Source of the DNA: Mucilaginibacter glaciei
GTDB taxonomy: Bacteria > Bacteroidota > Bacteroidia > Sphingobacteriales > Sphingobacteriaceae
Direction of reading: 5' to 3'
Length of the DNA: 64,000 nucleotides
Assembly (NCBI RefSeq): GCF_014773245.1
Contig: NZ_JACWMX010000002.1
Coordinates: 248,001 to 312,000 of the forward strand
Part shown: positions 8,861 through 17,603 of the stretch, in pieces
Layout of the letters: each line of letters starts with the position of its first letter
Numbering within the stretch: the first letter of the stretch is position 1
The notes under the pieces: generated by a model
The model's input: the letters and a program-made list of their open reading frames with translations, nothing else
Told to the model about the DNA's origin: nothing
Database searches by the model: none
Position numbers and translations under genes: made by a program

Positions 8861-9394
8861 CTACTTCTTCCCCCTCAAAAGCTTATAGATCTTCACAGCC
8901 GACATGAGGATCAAACTGAAAACAATTATACCCACTACGCCGAAGATCCAATTAACGGCACTTTTCAGTACCACCAGAAAAACAACCGCGAAGAGTATCA
9001 CAGTAGCGAGTTCGTTCCATAAACGGAGTTGGATGGATGTCCATTTGAAAATACCTTTCGCCATTTGCTTCATCATCTTTTGGCAGATGAAATGGTAAAC
9101 TATTAGCCCAACAACGAACAGCAACTTTACATGCAGCCAGGGTTGTGTCCAGTAATAGGGGTTAAGATGTAACATGGTAGCACCTGCAATAATTACGAGG
9201 TACATACTGGGCGTAGCAATTGCCCACCAAAGCCTGCGCTCCAGTATCTCAAACTGCTCGCACAGAATACTTTTAGCCGGTTCTGGTTTCTCCTGCGCTT
9301 CGGTATGGTAAACAAAAAGGCGCACCCCATAAAATAGCCCCGCCATCCAGCAGACTACAAATATGATATGTATGGCTAATACGTATTGGTACAT
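8861..9394 (-). CDS. hemJ: Protoporphyrinogen IX oxidase HemJ
   Basis: 177-aa membrane enzyme of the HemJ/UPF0093 family, oxidising protoporphyrinogen to protoporphyrin. Four or five helices are visible. The conserved histidine in AIHIIFVVCWMAGLFYG and the lysine in WLHVKLLFVVG match the two key residues known for HemJ. It is the last gene of the minus-strand heme cluster, 109 bases after hemE, with a palindromic repeat in the gap. No HemG or HemY is present in the window. Confidence 0.87.
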   Translation of the reverse strand: MYQYVLAIHIIFVVCWMAGLFYGVRLFVYHTEAQEKPEPAKSILCEQFEILERRLWWAIATPSMYLVIIAGATMLHLNPYYWTQPWLHVKLLFVVGLIVYHFICQKMMKQMAKGIFKWTSIQLRLWNELATVILFAVVFLVVLKSAVNWIFGVVGIIVFSLILMSAVKIYKLLRGKK

Positions 9395-9409
9395 GTGGCG
9401 TATAATGAT

Positions 9410-9492
9410 GTCATTGAGCTATAGCGTGGCAATCTCATCGCACGGCTATTGAAGGCGATGGGATTGCCGCGTCGCTACGCTCCTCGAAATGA
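9410..9492. repeat. Palindromic GTCATT-type intergenic repeat (copy A)
   Basis: Between hemJ and hemE. The inner stem GGCAATCTCATCGC/GCGATGGGATTGCC has one mismatch, and the outer ends read GTCATTGAG and CTCGAAATGA. Member of the same family as 14096-14174, 55571-55676 and 56235-56342. Confidence 0.75.
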
Positions 9493-9503
9493 ATGGTTTT
9501 TAT

Positions 9504-10529
9504 TTAATATCTAAACTCCTTGATCACCTCAACGGCGTACTTCACATTATCAAAAGGGATATCCGGCATAATACCGTGGCCCAGGTTGAAAATGAACCCC
9601 GGCTCGCCACGCATGCGTTCAAACAAGCGGTGGATGCGGTCTTTGATCACCGGTTTATCGGCATATAAAATATGCGGATCGAGGTTACCCTGCACAGCCA
9701 TACCTGTAGGTAAACGCTTTTTAATATCCAGCAGATCAACATTCCAGTCGATAGAAATTATATCCGGTTTTGCCTCCGCCATTAACGGCGCGAAAACCGA
9801 GCTGCCTTTACAGAACGATATCACCGGGATATCCTTCCTGTTTAATTTACTGATGATCTCCAAAATGTAACGGTGCGAAAATTCTGTATAATCATCCCAT
9901 GATAAGGCCTGTGCCCAGCTATCAAAGATCTGTACAGCGTTTACGCCTGCCGCAATTTGCAGGTTCAGGTAATCGGCAGTAACGGTGGCAATTTTCGATA
10001 ATAACTGGTGCGCCATTTCCGGGTGGTTATGCAGCATCAGTTTGGTCAGTTTAAAATCTTTAGACGAGCCGCCCTCCACCAGATAACTCATTACCGTGAA
10101 CGGTGCACCTGCAAAACCTATCAGCGGGATGCGGCCGTTTAAACGCTGTTGGATAACCTTTATCGCACCAGCTACATATTGCAGCCTGTCGCCTACGTCG
10201 GTTTGCAGGTTGTCAATATCTGCCTGGGTACGTACCGGATTGGCAAACTTAGGGCCAACACCTTGGGTAAAGCTCAGATCGCCACCCATAGCTTCGCCCG
10301 TAACTAAAATGTCCGAGAATAAAATGGCGGCGTCAATATCTAACAGATCAACCGGCAGCATGGTAACATCTGCGGCAATCTCGGGCGTTTTGCACATTTC
10401 CAAAAAGGAGTACTTGTTTTTGATCTCCCAATACTGCGGCATAAATCGGCCTGCCTGGCGCATCATCCATACCGGCGGGCGTTCTGTTTCCTTTGAAAAT
10501 GCGGCTTTTAAAAATAACGAGTCTTTCAT
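9504..10529 (-). CDS. hemE: Uroporphyrinogen decarboxylase
   Basis: 341-aa cytoplasmic enzyme that removes four carboxyl groups from uroporphyrinogen III to give coproporphyrinogen III. The signature RPPVWMMRQAGRFMPQYWE is complete, the substrate-binding Asp lies in DAAILFSDILV, and the conserved ending GFIFNLGHGI is present. Normal length. It lies downstream of the TPR gene in the heme cluster with a purine/pyrimidine-rich hairpin between them. Confidence 0.97.
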   Translation of the reverse strand: MKDSLFLKAAFSKETERPPVWMMRQAGRFMPQYWEIKNKYSFLEMCKTPEIAADVTMLPVDLLDIDAAILFSDILVTGEAMGGDLSFTQGVGPKFANPVRTQADIDNLQTDVGDRLQYVAGAIKVIQQRLNGRIPLIGFAGAPFTVMSYLVEGGSSKDFKLTKLMLHNHPEMAHQLLSKIATVTADYLNLQIAAGVNAVQIFDSWAQALSWDDYTEFSHRYILEIISKLNRKDIPVISFCKGSSVFAPLMAEAKPDIISIDWNVDLLDIKKRLPTGMAVQGNLDPHILYADKPVIKDRIHRLFERMRGEPGFIFNLGHGIMPDIPFDNVKYAVEVIKEFRY

Positions 10530-10536
10530 ATTTATA

Positions 10537-10600
10537 ACGGAGAGGGAGCGGAAGATAAAAGAGCTATGAATCTATCTTTTGCCCTTCTTCTTTCGTCCTT
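10537..10600. repeat. Purine/pyrimidine-rich imperfect hairpin
   Basis: Purine-rich words on one arm (10537-10563, ending GAAGATAAAAGAG) face pyrimidine-rich words on the other (10571-10600, CTATCTTTTGCCCTTCTTC). Pairing is imperfect with small offsets. It fills the hemE/TPR gap. Confidence 0.55.
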
Positions 10601-10604
10601 AATC

Positions 10605-11129
10605 TTATTTGTGTTTTCTTAATTCCTGTTCTACCTTGTCAATCACATCCCGCATTTTGGCCGTGATGCTTTCCTTGTGTTTTTCGGCTAATGACAGGTA
10701 GGCACGTGCCTTATCATAATTACCATTGCGCACGTTGATGTTGGCTACGTGTACCAATGCGGCTACGTGGTCATTGGCCGTACGTAACGGGTATTGAGCG
10801 GCTAATTCATAATGTTGCTCAGCTTCTTCATAAGCCTGCTTTTGCAGGCAAACGCCGCCGTATATAAATTCGTAAAACCCGCGTCGCTTCTTGCTTAACC
10901 ATTCCGCTCGGGCAACCTGCTTCAATAAGTCTTCCGCTTTGGCATAATCCTTTTGATGAAAGGCTTTAGCAGCTAAAACGATAGTGCCCTGCTTGAAATA
11001 GCCCCATATCAGCAACGCAATAAATAGTACTGCTACCGCTGCCAATTCATAAACCCCCATTTTGAGGATAACGGCCAGTAGTATCACAAAAAGCCCTATT
11101 ACTAAAATACGTGCCCTATTTGTGAACAT
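10605..11129 (-). CDS. Membrane-anchored TPR protein
   Basis: 174-aa protein of unknown role. Two hydrophobic segments near residues 8-40 anchor it; the rest is a chain of TPR-like helices (AKAEDLLKQVARAEW, AEQHYELAAQYPLR, DKARAYLSLAEKHK). It starts three bases after the response regulator stop and lies in the heme cluster, so it is very probably part of that transcript. It could be a scaffold for membrane-associated partners; no enzyme motif is visible. Confidence 0.75.
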   Translation of the reverse strand: MFTNRARILVIGLFVILLAVILKMGVYELAAVAVLFIALLIWGYFKQGTIVLAAKAFHQKDYAKAEDLLKQVARAEWLSKKRRGFYEFIYGGVCLQKQAYEEAEQHYELAAQYPLRTANDHVAALVHVANINVRNGNYDKARAYLSLAEKHKESITAKMRDVIDKVEQELRKHK

Positions 11130-11132
11130 TAA

Positions 11133-11843
11133 TTAGTGCTGGTTATCGGTAAATTTATAGCCTACACCGCGGATCGAGTGAAAATAAACCGGGTTTTTAG
11201 GATCCGGCTCAAAATACTTACGGAAGGTTAGGATAAAGTTATCGATTGTACGGGTAGATGGGTACACGTCATAGTTCCATACCGTTTCCAGGATCTGCTC
11301 GCGCGATACGGCCTCGTTACGGCGCTCAATTAAAAGCTTTAATAACATGGTTTCTTTTTTGGTAAGCGGCGTGATGCTCTCATCTTCATTAACCAACTCA
11401 AACGAGTTAAAGTGGATGATTTTTTCCCCTATTTTATAGCTGTTGAATTCTTTCAGATCATCACCTTTCAGGCTGCGTTTAACAAGGTTGTTCACACGCA
11501 AAATTAATTCTTCCAGGTTGAACGGCTTGGTCAGATAATCATCAGCACCTTTTTTAAGGCCCGAGATCTTATCCTCGTTTGTATTCTTGGCGGTAAGAAA
11601 CATGATAGGCACCTCGGAGTTTTCCAAGCGGATGGTCTCGGCAACTACAAAGCCGTCAATCTCCGGCATCATCACATCTAAGATCACCAGGTTAAAACGC
11701 TCTTCTTTAAATATCTGAAGGGCTTTTTTACCATTATTAGCTGTAGAAACTTTATAACCTTCCAGCTCCAGGTTTAATTTGATGGCTTCTAACAAATGAT
11801 CTTCGTCTTCAGCTAATAAAATTCTTTTTTTGTTGGGCATCAT
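11133..11843 (-). CDS. OmpR-family response regulator
   Basis: 236-aa two-component regulator. The receiver domain (1-120) has the acidic pair in LLAEDEDH, the phospho-acceptor Asp in LVILDVMMPEIDGF and Lys in YLTKPFN. The C-terminal winged helix (about 140-232) ends TFRKYFEPDPKNP..RGVGYKF. The frame extends 13 codons further upstream into the kinase gene, but the conserved start is MPNKKRILLAEDE; two adjacent ATG codons (11843, 11840) are possible. The gene follows the kinase stop by 13 bases, and the two form one system. Confidence 0.93.
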   Translation of the reverse strand: MMPNKKRILLAEDEDHLLEAIKLNLELEGYKVSTANNGKKALQIFKEERFNLVILDVMMPEIDGFVVAETIRLENSEVPIMFLTAKNTNEDKISGLKKGADDYLTKPFNLEELILRVNNLVKRSLKGDDLKEFNSYKIGEKIIHFNSFELVNEDESITPLTKKETMLLKLLIERRNEAVSREQILETVWNYDVYPSTRTIDNFILTFRKYFEPDPKNPVYFHSIRGVGYKFTDNQH

Positions 11844-11856
11844 ATCTAATTTAGGT

Positions 11857-12735
11857 TTATGCAAAAACAACTTCAAAAACACTACCGGCGGGGCGGTTGT
11901 CTTTCACTTTAATGCTGGCCTGATGTTTATCAAGCACCTCTTTAACAATGTACAAGCCTAAGCCTGTACCTTTTGTGTTGCGGGTATCTTCGCTGCCTAC
12001 CCGGTAAAACTTATCAAAGATCCGGCCTTTCTCATTATCGGCAATCCCGATGCCATGATCGGCCACCTGGAAATGGATCTTACCTTCTTTTTCAAACAGC
12101 TTAACGTTTACCGTTTCACAAGGGTTAGAGTACTTTACGGCATTCTCTACCAGGTTAGTCACAACTGATGTCAACGCAAATTTATCACCTATGATCTCTA
12201 TTTTAGGTTCTATCTCCGCATTGATGATCTGCTGGTTGCAATCGCACTTGCTTATTTGCAGGCGGTTAACAATGCTATCTACCAATACAGAAAGATTAAA
12301 TTCAGCTTTAGGAAAAGTGTATGAGCGGTTTTCAATTTTTGATGCCAGCAGCATATTCTCCACCATATCGTCCAGGCGCTCTACATCTAACAGGGATTTG
12401 TCAATAAAGTTTAGCACCTGCGCTTTAGTGAGGTCGCGCTTTTGGATCGTTTGCAATAAGATCTTGATAGATGCCAGCGGCGATTTTAATTCATGTGTTA
12501 CCGATAGCAGGAAGTTTTTTTTCTGCTCCTGTAACTTTTGCTCCTTGTTCATGGATTTATGCAGGAAATAAGCCCCTATCAAAAACACAACCACAAACAT
12601 CGAGCCTTCGCCCATGATCATACCTGTGCGGCTTGGATTTAATTTTACCAGCATATAGCCCCACCACATCAATTCGGCAACCGCGTATATGATAATGGCA
12701 TAGAATATAACAAGCGACTTTTTCATGAACTTCAT
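11857..12735 (-). CDS. Sensor histidine kinase
   Basis: 292-aa membrane kinase with two helices at the N-terminus (residues 7-30 and 40-60) and almost no periplasmic loop, so it probably senses the membrane or the cytoplasm. HisKA has the phospho-His in VTHELKSPLAS, and the ATPase domain shows NLVENAVKYS, DHGIGI and GTGLGLYIV. It is transcribed with the OmpR-type regulator and lies directly after hemL (11-base gap). Targets are unknown. Confidence 0.93.
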   Translation of the reverse strand: MKFMKKSLVIFYAIIIYAVAELMWWGYMLVKLNPSRTGMIMGEGSMFVVVFLIGAYFLHKSMNKEQKLQEQKKNFLLSVTHELKSPLASIKILLQTIQKRDLTKAQVLNFIDKSLLDVERLDDMVENMLLASKIENRSYTFPKAEFNLSVLVDSIVNRLQISKCDCNQQIINAEIEPKIEIIGDKFALTSVVTNLVENAVKYSNPCETVNVKLFEKEGKIHFQVADHGIGIADNEKGRIFDKFYRVGSEDTRNTKGTGLGLYIVKEVLDKHQASIKVKDNRPAGSVFEVVFA

Positions 12736-12746
12736 GGCTGTAGCGT

Positions 12747-14066
12747 TTAATTGGTGCTGTTGCTAAATACAATATCCAGACTATCAAATATAGCTGTTTT
12801 TGTTGTTTCCAAATCAGCCAATGTATGCGCAGCAGATATAAAGCCAACCTCGTACCCTGAAGGACCTAAATAAACGCCCCTGTTGATCAGTTCGCGGTGC
12901 ATTTCTTTAAATTTAAGCATACTCAAAGGGTCAATTTGTTCGGCCGTACTAATCGCTTCCTGATCGGTAAAGGCAAACCAAAAGATAGAACCAACGGTAA
13001 ATATCTTTAAGTTGTAACCACGTTCGGCCACAAAATCTTGTATTGCCTTTACAAAGCCGGCAGTTTTTGCCTGCAATTCTTCATAAAAGCCGGGTTTTAA
13101 CAATTCGCTTAGCTGGGCTATACCTGCTGCCATAGCGACCGGGTTACCTGATAAGGTACCTGCCTGGTAAACCGACCCAACCGGCGAAATATGATCCATC
13201 ACCTCTGCCGATGCTCCGTAGGCACCAACAGGTAAACCACCGCCGATGATCTTACCATAAGTAAGGATATCCGGCTGAATGCCATAATAACCGGCGGCAC
13301 CTTCAAACCCTACGCGGAAGCCAGAGATCACTTCATCGAATATCAGCAGGGTGCCGTTTTCCGTACATATTTCACGCAGATATTGTAAATAATCCTTGCT
13401 TTGTAACAACAACCCGTTATTTGCGGGAATAGGTTCGATAATAACTGCAGCAATTTGCCCTTTAAACTCATCAAAGGCCGCGCGTAAGGCTTCCATATCA
13501 TTTAGTGATACTACAATCGTTTCATCGGCAAAAGCCTTTGGCACGCCGGCCGACGAGCTTTCGCCAAAGGTTACCAGGCCCGAGCCTGCCTTTACCAGCA
13601 GCGCATCGGTATGGCCGTGGTAGCAGCCTTCAAATTTCAGGATCTTATCGCGCTTGGTGTAGCCACGTGCCAGCCTAATGGCCGACATAACCGCTTCGGT
13701 ACCAGAGCTTACAAACCTTATCTTTTCGATAAAACGATTGTTGCTCAGTATCAATTCTGCCAGTTCATTCTCCAGCGCTGTAGGCGCGCCGAACGACATA
13801 CCGTTTTGCATCACCTCCATCACCTTATTGCGTACCGATGCATTATTATGGCCTAAAATTAGCGGGCCCCATGAGCAGCAAAAATCAACAAACTCATTAC
13901 CGTCGGCGTCCCAAATATGGCTGCCATCGCCTTTCTCGATAAAAAGCGGGGTACCATAAACAGATTTAAATGCCCTTACCGGGGAGTTTACCCCGCCCGG
14001 GAAATAGGTTTTTGCCCGTTCGTATAATGCTGCAGATTTTTCTCTGCTGATATCTGGTATACTCAT
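12747..14066 (-). CDS. hemL: Glutamate-1-semialdehyde 2,1-aminomutase
   Basis: 439-aa PLP enzyme converting glutamate-1-semialdehyde to 5-aminolevulinate, the second step of the C5 pathway begun by HemA. The PLP lysine is Lys272 in TYGKIIGGGLPVGAYG, and the family start FPGGVNSPVRAFKSV and the SSGTEAVMSAIRLAR helix are intact. Length is close to the usual 425-430. It follows hemB in the cluster, with a palindromic repeat in the 121-base gap. Confidence 0.97.
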   Translation of the reverse strand: MSIPDISREKSAALYERAKTYFPGGVNSPVRAFKSVYGTPLFIEKGDGSHIWDADGNEFVDFCCSWGPLILGHNNASVRNKVMEVMQNGMSFGAPTALENELAELILSNNRFIEKIRFVSSGTEAVMSAIRLARGYTKRDKILKFEGCYHGHTDALLVKAGSGLVTFGESSSAGVPKAFADETIVVSLNDMEALRAAFDEFKGQIAAVIIEPIPANNGLLLQSKDYLQYLREICTENGTLLIFDEVISGFRVGFEGAAGYYGIQPDILTYGKIIGGGLPVGAYGASAEVMDHISPVGSVYQAGTLSGNPVAMAAGIAQLSELLKPGFYEELQAKTAGFVKAIQDFVAERGYNLKIFTVGSIFWFAFTDQEAISTAEQIDPLSMLKFKEMHRELINRGVYLGPSGYEVGFISAAHTLADLETTKTAIFDSLDIVFSNSTN

Positions 14067-14095
14067 TTTATATATTAACTACATGTATCGCCCTC

Positions 14096-14174
14096 ATGTC
14101 ATTGCGAGGAACAAAGCAATCTCACAGGACACCCGGATATGCTGAGATTGCCACACTATCGCTCGCAATGACAT
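14096..14174. repeat. Palindromic GTCATT-type intergenic repeat (copy B)
   Basis: Perfect 13-bp ends ATGTCATTGCGAG/CTCGCAATGACAT with an inner pair GCAATCTCA/TGAGATTGC. About 79 bp, no coding capacity; lies between hemL and hemB. The form is that of a small MITE or REP-like element. Confidence 0.85.
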
Positions 14175-14187
14175 ACTTGTTAATGGA

Positions 14188-15159
14188 CTATAACCACTTA
14201 TTCAACAACACCTCTTTTGCGTGATAGGTTAAAATAGCCGTTGCCCCCGCCCTGCGGATGCTGGTAAGCACCTCGGTAATGGCGCGTTGCTCGTTCAACC
14301 AGCCTTTTTGTATGGCTGCCTTTATCATCGCGTATTCGCCACTTACGTTATAGGCCGCAACCGGCAATTCGGTATTGTCTTTTATTAATTTAATTACATC
14401 CAAGTAGGGTAATGCCGGTTTTACCATCAGGAAATCGGCACCTTCCAGTTCATCCAGGTTGGCTTCAATTAAAGCCTCGCGCTGGTTGGCGGGGTTCATC
14501 TGGTAACTTTTTTTATCACCAAACTTAGGGGCCGAATTCAGGGCATCCCTAAACGGACCATAAAATGCGCTGGCATATTTTGCCGAGTACGACATGATGG
14601 ATACATTGGTGAATTGATGATCATCGAGCACCTTGCGGATGTACCCTACACGCCCGTCCATCATATCGCTTGGTGCAATTATATCTGCACCGCTACGCGC
14701 ATGAGCCAATGCCATTTTGCCTAAAACTTCTAAAGTTTCATCATTCAAGATCTCGCCGTTCTCCACAATGCCATCGTGCCCGTCGCTACTGTACGGATCC
14801 ATCGCTACATCAGTGATCACACATGACTCCGGGAAGTTTTTCTTTACCTCGCGGATAGCGCGCAGGTATAAACTTTCTTCACGGTGGCTTTCGGTAGCAT
14901 ATTTATCTTTAAAAGAATCGTCGATATTAGGGAACAGGTCAAACGAGTGTAAACCGAGGTTCATGCACTCCTCCACCTCACGCAGTAAATTATCTATCGA
15001 ATAGCGAAAAATACCTGGCATAGATGACACCTCGGTCTTTTGATTTACGCCGTCGACAATAAACAGCGGGAAGATCAAATTAGCAGCGCTCACATGCGTT
15101 TCCTGCACCATTTGGCGTATCACTTCACTTTTCCGGTTTCTTCTTGGTCGTTGTAACAT
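14188..15159 (-). CDS. hemB: Porphobilinogen synthase (zinc-free active-site type)
   Basis: 323-aa enzyme condensing two 5-aminolevulinates to porphobilinogen. The Schiff-base lysines are in SYSAKYASAFYGPFR and FLMVKPALPYLDV. The metal-loop reads VAMDPYSSDGHDG, where zinc enzymes carry three cysteines, so this is the magnesium/non-zinc class. Family length normal. It lies between hemCD and hemL in the heme cluster. Confidence 0.96.
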   Translation of the reverse strand: MLQRPRRNRKSEVIRQMVQETHVSAANLIFPLFIVDGVNQKTEVSSMPGIFRYSIDNLLREVEECMNLGLHSFDLFPNIDDSFKDKYATESHREESLYLRAIREVKKNFPESCVITDVAMDPYSSDGHDGIVENGEILNDETLEVLGKMALAHARSGADIIAPSDMMDGRVGYIRKVLDDHQFTNVSIMSYSAKYASAFYGPFRDALNSAPKFGDKKSYQMNPANQREALIEANLDELEGADFLMVKPALPYLDVIKLIKDNTELPVAAYNVSGEYAMIKAAIQKGWLNEQRAITEVLTSIRRAGATAILTYHAKEVLLNKWL

Positions 15160-15161
15160 AA

Positions 15162-15264
15162 TTAGCTCATTGGTTCATCAGCTCATTGGTTCATTAGTGA
15201 TGTTCTCAGGCATAACTTCTAAAAGTGATACCAATGAACTAATGAACCAGTTAACAAATGAACT
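15162..15264. repeat. Word-built hairpin between hemB and hemCD
   Basis: The left arm holds two near-tandem words AGCTCATTGGTTCAT (15164-15178, 15180-15194). The right arm (15229-15264) carries complementary words such as ACTAATGAACCA. Pairing is partial, and no frame is open. Confidence 0.7.
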
Positions 15265-15266
15265 AT

Positions 15267-16841
15267 TTAAATCCCAAACACCGCCTCGGCCAAACCAACT
15301 TCGTCTGGCGAGAAAGGCAGGGTATACTTTACACCCATTTCATCAAACTTTTTACCTGTCGATTTACCTATCGCTATCACCTTTTGCTGTGGCTCCAGCA
15401 GGTTATCTGCAAAATAAGCTTCCACATTGCTCGGACTGGTAAATACCAGTATCTCGGCACCACTGGCCTCTACGCCTTCTTCGAGCACGGTTTCGTAAAC
15501 AGGCAGGTCAATAATTTTTGTATCGGCAGATAAGCCGTGCTGAATGCTCCTCATGGGGTTATCAGCACCCGGGAATAAAATGTGGCTACCATTGGCCAAC
15601 GCGGCAAAATCGGCAGCTACATTGGCTGTATCATTACTTTCGCCAACAAAATCGGCAAAGTGGCCGTTGCGGCGCAGCATATCTTCACTGCCTGCTCCCA
15701 TTACCCCAAACTTTACTTTTTTAGGAAATTGCGGGCCGAGTTTAAAGAAATACTCCACCGCATTTTTACTGGTAAAGAACACCCAATCCATATTTCGCAA
15801 AATGTACGAATCAAATTTGGTGATCACCGGCACTGTACGGATCAGCGAACGGGCCTCAATCTGGATCTTATTTTTCTCGAGCGCACGGCGGAAATAACTC
15901 GTTGCCGATATATCGCGCGAAATAAAAACCTTGCCTGCAAACTTTCTGTCCTTTGCAAAACGGGCAAGGATTTTTTCGGTAACACCATCTAATGTATCCG
16001 ACTCAATAAACAATCTGTCCGGGAAATCTTCAGCGCTTTCTGCCTTCGAGGTAAACACTTGAAATTTACCCTCGTCGCGGCGGCAATAAACACCCAAAGG
16101 TAAATGGCAACCGCCACCAAAGGCTTTTAATACGCCACGCTCCATCGCCAGTTCTTCCACCACATCCGGATGGTTCAGGGCCTGTAATGATTCGAATAAA
16201 GCATGATCGCTCTCGCGGATCTGGATAGCCAGTGCACCCTGTGCAGGCGCCGGGATAAATTCTGTAGGGGTTAATTCCTCTACGTGAAACTCGCTCAGGT
16301 CGATCCCTAAACGGCTAACACCGGCTTTTGCCAACATAATGGCATCATACTTTTCATCACGCAGCTTACCAATACGGGTTGGCACATTGCCACGCAATTC
16401 ATCTATCTCCAGGTCGGGGCGTATGGCCAGCAATTGTGCCTTGCGCCTATTAGATGATGTACCAACCAAACCTCCAAATTTAACAGACAGTTTCTGGTGC
16501 ACATCAACAACACCTTTCAGCATCAACAGCAGTTCAGCCGGGTCTTCCCGTTCTGAAACTGCTGCGATAATGAGTCCCGGAGGGTTTTCGGTAGGCAAAT
16601 CTTTGTGCGAGTGTACCGCAACATCAATGGTGCCTGCCAACAATTCTTCTTCTAATTCTTTGGTAAAAAACCCTTTGCCTTCCAGCTTATCAAAGCTAAG
16701 GTTAAGCAGGCGGTCGCCCTGGGTTTTGATGATCTTTAGTTCGGCGGTAATATTAATTGCGGCCAGGCTGTCTTTTACAAAGTTGGCCTGCCATAAAGCT
16801 AAGTCGCTGCCACGCGTTCCAATTATTATCTTTCTATCCAA
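15267..16841 (-). CDS. hemCD: Fused hydroxymethylbilane synthase / uroporphyrinogen-III synthase
   Basis: 524-aa two-domain enzyme covering two successive steps, porphobilinogen to hydroxymethylbilane to uroporphyrinogen III. Residues 1-~300 are HemC: IIIGTRGSDLALWQA start, HSHKDLPT, and the dipyrromethane cofactor cysteine in GGGCHLPLGVY. Residues ~305-524 look like HemD (VFISRDISATSYFRRAL; VFTSPSNVEAYFADN; AIGKSTGKKFDEMG). The start must be TTG at 16841: a stop lies five codons upstream in frame and no ATG precedes the conserved IIIGTRG. A TAAATTTG box lies about 20 bases ahead. Separated from hemA only by the transposase unit. Confidence 0.93.
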   Translation of the reverse strand: MDRKIIIGTRGSDLALWQANFVKDSLAAINITAELKIIKTQGDRLLNLSFDKLEGKGFFTKELEEELLAGTIDVAVHSHKDLPTENPPGLIIAAVSEREDPAELLLMLKGVVDVHQKLSVKFGGLVGTSSNRRKAQLLAIRPDLEIDELRGNVPTRIGKLRDEKYDAIMLAKAGVSRLGIDLSEFHVEELTPTEFIPAPAQGALAIQIRESDHALFESLQALNHPDVVEELAMERGVLKAFGGGCHLPLGVYCRRDEGKFQVFTSKAESAEDFPDRLFIESDTLDGVTEKILARFAKDRKFAGKVFISRDISATSYFRRALEKNKIQIEARSLIRTVPVITKFDSYILRNMDWVFFTSKNAVEYFFKLGPQFPKKVKFGVMGAGSEDMLRRNGHFADFVGESNDTANVAADFAALANGSHILFPGADNPMRSIQHGLSADTKIIDLPVYETVLEEGVEASGAEILVFTSPSNVEAYFADNLLEPQQKVIAIGKSTGKKFDEMGVKYTLPFSPDEVGLAEAVFGI

Positions 16842-16971
16842 AGGAGTACAATTTTACTCTGCAAATTTAATTTTTTATGCACAGTAATACAGTATTAATT
16901 AAGGATATGAAAGTAGGCTGACTAATGGTTGTTTAGCGGATAGATTAACTGTATACATTGCACTGGGCTGT

Positions 16972-16998
16972 CGCGAGTTTAGCGCAGCGTAACTCGTG
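16972..16998. repeat. Left REP-type inverted repeat of the RAYT unit
   Basis: 27 bp, an exact reverse complement of 17624-17650. It is itself an imperfect hairpin (CGCGAGTT/AACTCGTG around a GC-rich middle). The pair brackets the tyrosine transposase gene. Confidence 0.9.
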
Positions 16999-17004
16999 AC
17001 TGGC

Positions 17005-17033
17005 CATGGGTAAAGCTTTCAGCTTTACCCATG
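17005..17033. repeat. Perfect hairpin upstream of the RAYT gene
   Basis: 13-bp perfect stem CATGGGTAAAGCT/AGCTTTACCCATG with loop TTC. Its core AAGCTTTCAGCTT is the reverse complement of the core of the hairpin at 17594-17612. Confidence 0.85.
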
Positions 17034-17051
17034 ATTTATTAATTTAACATC

Positions 17052-17603
17052 GTGAGCAGCAACTACAAATTCCGCAATCAGGAACGACCGCATTTTGTAA
17101 CATTCTCTGTCATCCGATGGATTGACGTATTTACCCGGCGCGAATACAAAAATATCCTTGTGGCAAGCTTGAGCTATTGCATAAAAAACAAGGGGCTTGA
17201 ACTTTATGCATGGGTTATGATGAGTAATCATATTCACCTAATCATCGGCACTAATAACAAACCGATGCAGGATATTTTAAGGGATATTAAAAGGCACACT
17301 TCAAAAGCAATCATTAAAGCAATTATCGACAACCCTCAGGAAAGCAGAAAAGACTGGCTGATCTGGTTTTTCGAACGGGATGGGAAGAAAAACCCTAACA
17401 ATGAATTTTACCAATTTTGGCAGCAAGGCAACCATCCAATTGAATTATGGAGCGATGAGGTGATCACGCAAAAGCTGGATTATATTCACCATAATCCGGT
17501 TAAAGCAGGATGGGTAGATATACCAGAGCATTATCTTTACAGTAGTGCACGCGATTACGCAGGTGAGAAAGGTTTAATTGATGGATTGCTTTTGTTAAGC
17601 TGA
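17052..17603 (+). CDS. REP-associated tyrosine transposase (RAYT, Y1_Tnp)
   Basis: 183-aa single-domain HUH nuclease of the IS200/IS605-related REP-associated family, which cuts and joins single-stranded DNA at hairpins. The HUH motif is NHIHLIIG near residue 60, and the C-terminal LDYIHHNPVKAGWV segment is characteristic and carries the region of the catalytic tyrosine. The start codon is GTG. The gene is flanked by a perfect inverted 27-bp repeat, and its stop codon TGA lies in the loop-side of the downstream hairpin. It is on the opposite strand to the heme genes and interrupts the hemA-hemCD gap. Confidence 0.9.
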   Translation: MSSNYKFRNQERPHFVTFSVIRWIDVFTRREYKNILVASLSYCIKNKGLELYAWVMMSNHIHLIIGTNNKPMQDILRDIKRHTSKAIIKAIIDNPQESRKDWLIWFFERDGKKNPNNEFYQFWQQGNHPIELWSDEVITQKLDYIHHNPVKAGWVDIPEHYLYSSARDYAGEKGLIDGLLLLS

